From a virus: a DNA stretch of 43,104 nucleotides. Positions 8,317 to 13,161 of this stretch are shown one piece after another. Made by a program: the position numbers and the translations under genes. Each line of letters starts with the position of its first letter. Position 1 is the first letter of the stretch. Under the pieces are notes generated by a model. It made no database searches and was not told the DNA's origin. It saw only the letters and a list, made by a program, of their open reading frames with translations. The stretch covers positions 1-43,104 of the IMG/VR virus record IMGVR_UViG_3300046794_000044; one strand, given 5' to 3'.

Positions 8317-8877
8317 TTACTTCTTGAGTGAGGCAGGCCCGATCAGGTCGAGGTTCTCCTCAGCGGGCGGTGCCGAGTGCGCAGCGTTCACGGAGGACTG
8401 GGCGTTCTCCAAGATCGCAAGCACGACCGGGTTCGTCACCTTGTCCTTGTTCGCGATGACTTGCTTCATGAAGGAGGCGAACTTCGCTTCGATGTCGAAC
8501 ACTTCCACGAGCGGCTTGTCCTTCAGCACGGCGTGCCACAGGGTAGCCTCAGCCTTCGCACGGTCGAGCTTGCCGTCCTTGTTCCACACGAGAGGCTTGA
8601 TTGCGAGGACTTCCTTCTCCTTCGTGGTGTTGGGCGTGAGCTTGCCGAACTTGCAGAACCAGACGGAGAGCGATTGACTACGTGAGCCTTTGGGCATTGC
8701 GACGATCAGACGGTTCACGATGTCGAGATCGTTGTGCTTGTGCGAATGATCCAGCACGTCGAGTGCCGTCTCTTGGACCAGCTTGTCGAACGCTGCGCCC
8801 TTCTTGCGAATGGACTCGATGTTCGCGTTGATTGCTTCGATGCTGCCAGCGGCAGGCTTTGCTTTGGGATTGGTCAT
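8317..8877 (-). CDS. Conserved-looking early protein, unknown function (186 aa)
   Basis: The ATG at 8877 follows GGAG by six bases. The frame continues upstream, but that extension overlaps the lipoprotein gene and has no ribosome site. The body is helical and Lys-rich: IESIRKKGAAFDKLVQETAL, a His-containing DHSHKHNDLD, then MPKGSRSQSLSVWFCKFGKL. Proteins of this general size and composition recur in podovirus early regions without assigned function. The C-terminal 30 residues are Ala/Pro-rich and probably disordered. Confidence 0.8.
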   Translation of the reverse strand: MTNPKAKPAAGSIEAINANIESIRKKGAAFDKLVQETALDVLDHSHKHNDLDIVNRLIVAMPKGSRSQSLSVWFCKFGKLTPNTTKEKEVLAIKPLVWNKDGKLDRAKAEATLWHAVLKDKPLVEVFDIEAKFASFMKQVIANKDKVTNPVVLAILENAQSSVNAAHSAPPAEENLDLIGPASLKK

Positions 8878-8945
8878 GCTAGGCTCCAGTCCGGCGTCAG
8901 TGCGCCATCTCGTGAGTAAAGGAAGGGAAGGTACTACGGGGCTAA

Positions 8946-8991
8946 TCAGCCCGTCACAGGCCCGCAGGGCGAGCCTATGGCTGGCGGACTC
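8946..8991 (-). other. Conserved hairpin, copy 1 (processing site or terminator)
   Basis: Directly follows the lipoprotein stop. In the minus-strand RNA it forms ATAGGC-t-CGC, a short loop, then GCG-g-GCCTGT, with an outer AGCC/GGGCT pairing. A second copy with the same stem but a different loop sits at 9169-9217. There is no U-run, so an RNase III processing site, as between T7 early genes, is as likely as a terminator. Confidence 0.55.
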
Positions 8992-9124
8992 AGGCGTCCT
9001 TGTCGTGACTGAACAGGCAGCTTGCACCACCGGTAAGCATTGCCGCACCGACTGAGCCACACACAGGAGTGTGGGAGCAAGCGGACACGGACAGCACGAC
9101 GAACAACAGGTACAGGTACTTCAC
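8990..9124 (-). CDS. Small lipoprotein (44 aa), possible superinfection-exclusion factor
   Basis: The GTG at 9124 sits seven bases after GGAG. The product starts VKYLYLLFVVLSVSAC, a textbook lipoprotein signal: basic residue, hydrophobic core, lipobox VSAC with the modified Cys at residue 16. The mature part is only about 29 residues and has two further cysteines. Small early phage lipoproteins often block adsorption or DNA entry of related phages (T5 Llp and Cor-like proteins). That role fits a phage able to lysogenise, but is inference. It is flanked by two copies of the same hairpin. Confidence 0.7.
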   Translation of the reverse strand: MKYLYLLFVVLSVSACSHTPVCGSVGAAMLTGGASCLFSHDKDA

Positions 9125-9168
9125 AGGATGTCTCCAACAGGGCAAAAAGGCCCGTATTGTACGACGAG

Positions 9169-9217
9169 TCAGCCCGACACAGGCCCGCTAAAACGCGAGC
9201 CTGTAGCTGGTTGATTC
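9169..9217 (-). other. Conserved hairpin, copy 2 (processing site or terminator)
   Basis: Follows the stop of the 72-residue membrane protein gene. The minus strand reads ACAGGC-t-CGC, loop GTTTTA, GCG-g-GCCTGT, then GTCGGGCTGA. The stem matches copy 1 (8946-8991) while the loop differs, which suggests that the RNA structure is what is kept. Confidence 0.55.
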
Positions 9218-9434
9218 AATGGACGAACAGTTTGGCGAACGCAGCCGCCGCGCCGAAGAAGCCGATTGTGTAGACAATTGGCATCCACTTGTTCTCGCGC
9301 TGGATTTTCAACGTCTCGGCGTGGAGCTTCTCAGCCTCGATGTTGAGCTTGCGGATGTCAGCACGCATCTTGATACGGTCCAAGGGAACCTCCCGCTTGA
9401 GCAGACGGAACCCGGACATTCTACGCTGGTTCAT
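9216..9434 (-). CDS. Small tail-anchored membrane protein (72 aa)
   Basis: ATG at 9434 overlaps the previous stop as ATGA. A basic N-terminus is followed by a helical Lys/Glu-rich segment (about 18-48), then one hydrophobic segment, MPIVYTIGFFGAAAAFAKLF (about 51-70), right at the C-terminus. This gives a cytoplasmic coiled coil anchored by its tail. It sits next to a lipoprotein and another tiny membrane protein, so a role at the envelope during early infection is likely. The actual function is unknown. Confidence 0.7.
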   Translation of the reverse strand: MNQRRMSGFRLLKREVPLDRIKMRADIRKLNIEAEKLHAETLKIQRENKWMPIVYTIGFFGAAAAFAKLFVH

Positions 9435-9622
9435 GACAGGTGCCTCACGTCCACATGAGTGAAGCCGTGGTCGTGCGCCCACTTGCGGGCCTGTTCGAGC
9501 AGCTTCTGCTGTAGCTCCAGCCCTGCCGCACGGTACAGGAGCTTCCCCCTGTACAGCACGTCAGCGGACTTACACGAACGCGTCCCGAAGACGTGGTACA
9601 CCTCGATAGTGGCTGTCTTCAT
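9431..9622 (-). CDS. Hypothetical early protein (63 aa)
   Basis: ATG at 9622; the stop overlaps the next ATG. Sequence runs MKTATIEVYHVFGTRSCKS, then a helical LQQKLLEQARKWAHDHG and a His-rich end (FTHVDVRHLS). Alternation of strand and helix suggests a compact fold. No known motif. Confidence 0.65.
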   Translation of the reverse strand: MKTATIEVYHVFGTRSCKSADVLYRGKLLYRAAGLELQQKLLEQARKWAHDHGFTHVDVRHLS

Positions 9623-9624
9623 AG

Positions 9625-9714
9625 TCACCCCAGGATCAGGGAGATCAGCACGCAGCAGGCGCCTGCAAGGCACAGGCAACCAGCCAGCATCCATTGTGCG
9701 GCACGGTCAGTCAT
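9625..9714 (-). CDS. Tiny membrane protein (29 aa)
   Basis: ATG at 9714 follows GGGGTGA; the upstream gene stops four bases earlier. The product has one hydrophobic segment, MLAGCLCLAGACCVLISLIL, preceded by a short polar start with an Arg, so N-in topology is likely. It fits the gap between its neighbours exactly. Too short for family assignment, and could be chance. Confidence 0.5.
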   Translation of the reverse strand: MTDRAAQWMLAGCLCLAGACCVLISLILG

Positions 9715-9717
9715 CGC

Positions 9718-10617
9718 TCACCCCGCATAAGTGTAGGGATGAACCTTCACGGCACGCCCGTCCTCGTACCAGCCGACGAAGCACGAGTGCTTCTCGGACC
9801 AGCGCAGGCCACGATCACCGCCCTTGATGTGGTCAACCATCTCGCACCACGGATTGCTGGAGTAGCCGACGCTGAAGCGTTCGTTCTCCTGAACTTCGGA
9901 GCCATCGCTATAGGCCACGTTCCAGCCGAGCATCCAGTCCAAGAACCCAGCGTCCACGAGGTCGTCCACGCTGTACAGTCGGATTCGACCGTAGTTGCCA
10001 CGAACGTCGCCGCCCTGATGAACCTCGATTGCGACGAAGGCACGCTTGGCGTAGCACCAGTCAGACGAGCCAGCAGGGTAGTACACCTGCCACTGGAAGT
10101 CAGACGAGAAGTCGTTCTCGTTGTTGTACGTGTTGTCCACCGAAGTGCACACGTACTCCTCGCCCATCTCGGCTTCAATCGCCGCCTTGATGTCGTCCTC
10201 AGCCTGCATGAGCCACTGGCCGTCAATCTTCGACTCCAGCGACACATGCTCACAGCGAATCCAGTACGCAAAGCCGCACACGGTGAAGGCAACCTCGCCA
10301 TCGTCGTCAGGCTCCTCGTCCAAGCATTCGCGCAGTTCTTCAATCTGCTCCTCGGAGAAGCCCAGCGCGTCGCCGTCCTCCTCCAGTTCATCCAACCGCT
10401 CACTCAGTGCGTCACGGAGAGCGATCAGTGCGTCGCTTGCACGGTCGTACGTCTGCGGTTCCATGTCCGGCATGTAGCCCGGCATGTTGTACCCGAAGAC
10501 ATACGTCGGCAGCGTCAGGTCAGACCTCTCGGAACCCAGCACGGCTGTGAGCCATGCCTCGGTATCGAGTGCTGTACATTCCGGCCACTTCTCATCTATT
10601 GCGATCAATCCGCTCAT
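9718..10617 (-). CDS. Large acidic early protein (299 aa)
   Basis: The ATG at 10617 follows GGGG by six bases. The protein is very acidic, with runs such as RLDELEEDGDALGFSEEQIE and CLDEEPDDDGE (about 75-115), and rich in Trp/Tyr in the second half. It is the largest of the very early products, in the place where T7 has the DNA-mimic anti-restriction protein Ocr. An anti-restriction or host-inhibition role is plausible from charge and timing but unproven; no motif identifies it. Confidence 0.75.
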   Translation of the reverse strand: MSGLIAIDEKWPECTALDTEAWLTAVLGSERSDLTLPTYVFGYNMPGYMPDMEPQTYDRASDALIALRDALSERLDELEEDGDALGFSEEQIEELRECLDEEPDDDGEVAFTVCGFAYWIRCEHVSLESKIDGQWLMQAEDDIKAAIEAEMGEEYVCTSVDNTYNNENDFSSDFQWQVYYPAGSSDWCYAKRAFVAIEVHQGGDVRGNYGRIRLYSVDDLVDAGFLDWMLGWNVAYSDGSEVQENERFSVGYSSNPWCEMVDHIKGGDRGLRWSEKHSCFVGWYEDGRAVKVHPYTYAG

Positions 10618-10662
10618 GGCGAACCCCGTCTTTATTTTGAGGACTCCTGAACTAGCAAGCCC

Positions 10663-10686
10663 GAGAAAAGGCCACACGAGGTGGCC
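10663..10686 (-). terminator. Intrinsic terminator after the first early gene
   Basis: The minus-strand RNA forms GGCCAC, loop CTCGT, GTGGCC, followed by UUUUCUC. It lies 14 bases after the stop of the 83-residue gene and before the acidic early gene, so it would cut the early transcript after one gene unless polymerase is made resistant. Confidence 0.75.
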
Positions 10687-10699
10687 GGTGTACAGCCCT

Positions 10700-10951
10700 T
10701 CAGACGCGCACTTCTGCGCCGATCAGGGTGTCGAGAACATCCTGCTCAACTTCCACGACATTCTCAGCATCCTGCTCATGCAACCACTCCCGAACGCTGT
10801 AACGCGAGGCGGCAGTCAGTTGCTTACTGGTCTTCATCCAACCGCGAACCGGATCAAAAGCAGCCACGACATCAGCGTAGCTGAACAGGACTTTCACGCC
10901 ATTGCGAAAGGTCAGTTCTCGGCACTCGCCAGTTATCTTGCGCAGCTTCAT
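10700..10951 (-). CDS. First early gene, small conserved-type phage protein (83 aa)
   Basis: ATG at 10951 preceded by GGGGTAGGTC. The sequence starts with ITGECRELTFRNGVKVLFSY, then TSKQLTAASRYSVREWL. Small proteins with this strand-rich start (F..G..VLFSY..PVA) and a Y/S..I..WL second half are widespread in phages with no known function. It is the first gene read from the tandem host promoters, separated from them by a leader of more than 550 bases, and is followed at once by a terminator. Confidence 0.75.
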   Translation of the reverse strand: MKLRKITGECRELTFRNGVKVLFSYADVVAAFDPVRGWMKTSKQLTAASRYSVREWLHEQDAENVVEVEQDVLDTLIGAEVRV

Positions 10952-11015
10952 GACCTACCCCGGATGATTGTTATTAGGGATTGTATCCAATGAAAAATAC
11001 GGTTGGTTGATTCTA

Positions 11016-11178
11016 TGAATCAGGACAGACACTAGCCACGCTCGCTTCACGTACCGCACGCCGCGCTACTCGCTTGGTTCCGCCTGACGCTTAATTCTCA
11101 CGTCATAACCATACCCATGCGCAGTGCGTGGAGCCTGTAGTCCCTCGCTTTGTGGATGCTAATGTCTGTTCTGATTCA
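11016..11178. repeat. 16-bp inverted repeat in the early leader
   Basis: TGAATCAGGACAGACA at 11016-11031 and TGTCTGTTCTGATTCA at 11163-11178 are reverse complements with one difference, separated by 131 bases. In plus-strand RNA the odd pair is a permitted G-U; in minus-strand RNA it is an A-C mismatch. Confidence 0.65.
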
Positions 11179-11290
11179 TCCACGGTGCAGCATGGCAGAC
11201 CCATGCTTTACAGACACCTTGTGGAGTCAGTGCGGTTCTCACCACGTCACTACCTGCTATCGCTGGCGTCAGACGTAGGGTTCCCGCTCC

Positions 11291-11306
11291 TAATTGTTAA
11301 AGATCA
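11291..11306 (-). promoter_or_regulatory. boxA-like antitermination element
   Basis: The minus strand reads TGATCTTTAACAATTA, which differs little from rRNA-operon boxA (TGCTCTTTAACA). BoxA RNA recruits NusB/S10 and makes polymerase resistant to termination. It lies in the early leader, about 205 bases after the nearest promoter and 605 bases before the terminator at 10663-10686. No boxB hairpin is obvious, so it would act like the rrn system, not like lambda N. Confidence 0.5.
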
Positions 11307-11513
11307 CGCTCTCGCTGTATCGGCCAGTGTCTGAACCCGCACGCAGTGACGTGGCTATTCCGCCAACCCGAAGGTCGTCACCTTGCACGGTAGGTCCGTG
11401 ACCCGGTTACTCGCCATGACGCGTTAGACCGTTCCCCGCACCGTACACCGTCCTACCCAGCATCGCAGGAGCGCATCGCGCATCCTACTCGCTTACTACC
11501 TACCACACTTCGC

Positions 11514-11541
11514 ATTCTACAGACATTCAACCGTCTGTCAA
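11514..11541 (-). promoter_or_regulatory. Early host promoter A
   Basis: Minus strand: -35 TTGACA (11541-11536), 16-base spacer, -10 TAGAAT (11519-11514). Best match to the sigma-70 consensus of the four tandem copies and nearest to the genes. The 17 bases just upstream of the -35 repeat the block GGGACAGTAAATAG plus three bases seen at copies C and D. Confidence 0.75.
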
Positions 11542-11602
11542 CTGCTATTTACTGTCCCGATTCGTTACTGCCTGAACCGTCCTGCCTTGCTGCTAGGTTC
11601 CC

Positions 11603-11631
11603 AGTGTCGCAGAACCCGTACCGCTTGTCAA
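11603..11631 (-). promoter_or_regulatory. Early host promoter B
   Basis: Minus strand: -35 TTGACA (11631-11626), 17-base spacer, -10-like GACACT (11608-11603). The -10 is weak against consensus but identical in copies B and C, inside the shared context GACACTGGGAACC. The upstream block is a variant, GGGACAGAAAAGG. Confidence 0.5.
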
Positions 11632-11792
11632 CTGCCTTTTCTGTCCCGATTCGCTGCTACTTGAACCGCCCTACTCAGTGTCTCGCCACTGTCGCGCCGT
11701 TCGTAACGCCAGAACGGTAAGACGTTTAAGGTGCCGCTCTAGTCTTACTGCCGACTGAGTGCCTTCCTTGGTGCTTCGTGCTGCTGGTTCCC

Positions 11793-11821
11793 AGTGTCTC
11801 TGAACCTGTCCTGCCTGTCAA
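11793..11821 (-). promoter_or_regulatory. Early host promoter C
   Basis: Minus strand: -35 TTGACA (11821-11816), 17-base spacer, -10-like GACACT (11798-11793). Upstream block GGGACAGTAAATAG is identical to copies A and D. The -10 region lies in GGTTC-N11-GAACC, a short inverted repeat that could bind a regulator. Confidence 0.5.
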
Positions 11822-11916
11822 CTGCTATTTACTGTCCCTGCATCCTCAGAACCTTACCGCGCTTTCACCCTTGGGTTACTCGGCGTTCTCGTGCTCTGCG
11901 TGCTGCATTGGTTCCC

Positions 11917-11945
11917 ATTAGACCGGAACATTCTGCATGTGTCAA
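11917..11945 (-). promoter_or_regulatory. Early host promoter D
   Basis: Minus strand: -35 TTGACA (11945-11940), 17-base spacer, -10 TCTAAT (11922-11917; five of six to consensus). Upstream block GGGACAGTAAATAG as in A and C. It is the most distal of the four from the genes. Confidence 0.65.
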
Positions 11946-12068
11946 CTGCTATTTACTGTCCCCGCTACTCATTCCTCTCAGAGATCAATCCTGCTGGGCT
12001 GTCCCAGTCACTGCGCTTCTAGGTCACTGCCTGTCCGCGTCTCTTGTGTCTGTCAACCGATGGAAAGG

Positions 12069-12103
12069 ATTGTAGGGTGTGCGTAGTTCAGGGTAATCCC
12101 TGA
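12069..12103 (-). promoter_or_regulatory. Possible operator overlapping a promoter
   Basis: TCAGGG-TAAT-CCCTGA at 12088-12103 is a perfect 6-bp palindrome with a 4-base centre. On the minus strand a good -10, TACAAT (12074-12069), lies so that the palindrome covers the -35 position, which itself is poor (ATTACC). The layout suits a repressed or activated promoter, but is judged by eye only. Confidence 0.35.
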
Positions 12104-12129
12104 TATAGCGCCAAAGATGCCTCCTGTTC

Positions 12130-12480
12130 GCCTCTTAGGTGCACTTGCTGTCCATCTCTTGTCCTGCTCTCCCTTGTCCTGTCTGTATCCTGTCCATTCG
12201 GTCAGATTCTTACCGTTCTAGCAATGGTCTGTTGCTGGGTTCCTGTGGCTCTCCTGTCCTCTCATCTCCCAGGGTGATTGTGTGCTGGGTTCCTGTGCTG
12301 TCCCTGTGTCCTCTCCTGTGTCCTGTTCTCCTGTGCTGTCTCCGTCCGGCCGTCCTGTGCTCTCCTGTCGGCTGTCCCTGTCTCCTGTGTCTCTCTGTCG
12401 GCTGTCCTGTGCTGTCGTGGTGTGTCGTGCTCCTGTCACGGTCAGGCTAGGCTCCTGTCCTACCGTGCTGGCAACAGATC
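12130..12480. repeat. Pyrimidine-rich tract of degenerate CTGTCC/TCCTGTG repeats
   Basis: Plus strand is almost purely C, T and G, made of overlapping units such as CTGTCC, TCCTGTG and CTCTCCTGTCGGCTGTCC; the unit GCTGGGTTCCTGTG occurs twice. The minus-strand RNA would be purine-rich (GGACAG, AGGAG). The open frames across it are low-complexity and I do not call genes. It lies directly downstream of the phage promoter at 12492-12511, so it would be transcribed as a leader. Possible roles are an origin, a binding array or part of the virion end. Confidence 0.6.
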
Positions 12481-12491
12481 GAACGCTCTCT

Positions 12492-12511
12492 GTCTTTTGG
12501 TCCAGCGAAAT
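12492..12511 (-). promoter_or_regulatory. Phage RNA polymerase promoter 1
   Basis: Minus strand ATTTCGCTGGACCAAAAGAC, one of four identical 20-mers. It matches the SP6 promoter at 12 of 20 positions, including ATTT, the TG at 8-9 and AGA at the start site. By that alignment RNA starts at G12494 and runs leftwards through the purine-rich tract towards the early genes. It resembles T7 phiOL in lying next to the probable genome end. Confidence 0.8.
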
Positions 12512-12931
12512 TGAAATAGGACAGATACCCGCACACCTGCGCTCCGGGTTCTGCGACGCCTAGCACCACGTTATCCCTCCTGATACCCTGTGAGCCGTGC
12601 GCCTATGCCACTGCGACGCGTCCACAGCCCCTCTGCGCCCCTGTTGCCCCTGTCCGGGTACATGCCCCGCCTCCAGTGTCCCCAGCCTGTCCCAGCCCCT
12701 GTGGCGCCCCTTGCTGCGTATGCGCTGTCACCTGCCGTGCGCAGGCAGAGACACAGAGGAGCATTCGCGTGCGTCGTGCGTGCGGCGTGTGCGTGCGCGT
12801 CAAGAGGGCTGCATGGGGGCGCGGGAGCGCGGGCGGGCGGCGTAAGGCCCCGCAGAAATCTGGATCATTTTCTGGCCGAGTGGCCGATGCGAGGGTGCCG
12901 GTGTTCGGTCCGGTGGGACAGCGAATGGCAG
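12512..12931. other. Non-coding GC-rich stretch between phage promoter and integrase promoter
   Basis: No gene with a ribosome site is visible on either strand. Around 12770-12845 there is alternating purine-pyrimidine sequence (GTGCGTGCGGCGTGTGCGTGCGCG) followed by G-rich runs. The orientation of the GGACAG hexamer flips within this stretch. A physical virion end or direct terminal repeat could well lie here, but nothing in the sequence proves it. Confidence 0.5.
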
Positions 12932-12960
12932 TTGACGGGGACAGTTATTTCTGGGACACT
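12932..12960 (+). promoter_or_regulatory. Probable integrase promoter
   Basis: Plus strand: TTGACG (12932-12937), 17-base spacer, GACACT (12955-12960). Spacer and -10 equal those of early promoters B and C. The -10 lies inside the first 18-bp direct repeat, so any protein binding the repeat would affect transcription of the integrase. Confidence 0.45.
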
Positions 12961-12970
12961 ACAGGGACAG
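12953..12970 (+). repeat. 18-bp direct repeat, copy 1
   Basis: GGGACACTACAGGGACAG, repeated exactly at 13116-13133. The two copies flank the attP core. Candidate arm-type site for integrase or a directionality factor. Confidence 0.65.
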
Positions 12971-13038
12971 TGAGCCTCCGGGACAGCGTGGTGGGTAGTC
13001 GGGATCGCCCGCCAGTGGCCGTTGAGGGCGCAAGAGGC

Positions 13039-13086
13039 GCCTTCACACGGCAGGGGTCACTGGTTCGATCCCAGTACCGCCCACCA
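13039..13086 (+). other. attP core: 3' half of tRNA-Val(CAC)
   Basis: These 48 bases fold as the 3' half of a tRNA: anticodon loop TTCACAC (anticodon CAC, Val), 3' anticodon stem GGCAG, variable loop GGGTC, T stem-loop ACTGG-TTCGATC-CCAGT, 3' acceptor strand ACCGCCC, discriminator A and CCA. The 5' half is missing: no D arm, and no proper acceptor partner. A tRNA 3' half beside an integrase is the classic attP, which rebuilds the host tRNA gene on integration. Identity with the host tRNA appears to begin at the 5' edge of the anticodon loop. Confidence 0.9.
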
Positions 13087-13115
13087 GCTTCTCAGGGGAT
13101 TCCGCCAACAGCGCG

Positions 13116-13133
13116 GGGACACTACAGGGACAG
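13116..13133 (+). repeat. 18-bp direct repeat, copy 2
   Basis: Exact copy of 12953-12970, 29 bases beyond the attP core and 28 bases before the integrase ATG. Together the copies bracket the core asymmetrically, as arm sites do. Confidence 0.65.
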
Positions 13134-13161
13134 CGGTGGTCAACCGAAGACCGGGGAAATC

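Larger units (their letters stand above)
10952..11535. other. Long untranslated early leader
   Basis: About 580 bases between the first early gene and the nearest early promoter. I find no credible coding sequence on either strand; the short open frames have no ribosome site. It contains a 16-bp inverted repeat and a boxA-like element, listed separately. As the 5' leader of all early mRNA it probably carries control elements. Confidence 0.6.

Noticed and set aside
12055-12060. A fifth early promoter from the TTGACA near 12.05 kb
   Set aside because: The minus strand has TTGACA here, but no -10-like sequence at 16-18 bases and no GGGACAG block upstream.
12218-12439. A 73-residue Asp/Thr/Gln/Ser-rich protein on the minus strand
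   Set aside because: It is only the translation of the GGACAG repeat tract, has no ribosome site at its ATG and no complexity.
12990-13086. A complete tRNA gene ending at the CCA
   Set aside because: Only the 3' half is present. The upstream stretch GGGTAGT could pair with the acceptor strand with one mismatch, but there is no D arm and the spacing is 94 bases, so it is an attachment site and not a functional tRNA.
12676-13161. An N-terminal extension of the integrase of about 160 residues
   Set aside because: The frame is open, but it runs through the direct repeats, the promoter and the tRNA fragment, has no ribosome site and reads as low-complexity Arg/Ala/Cys. The normal integrase N-terminus starts at 13162.
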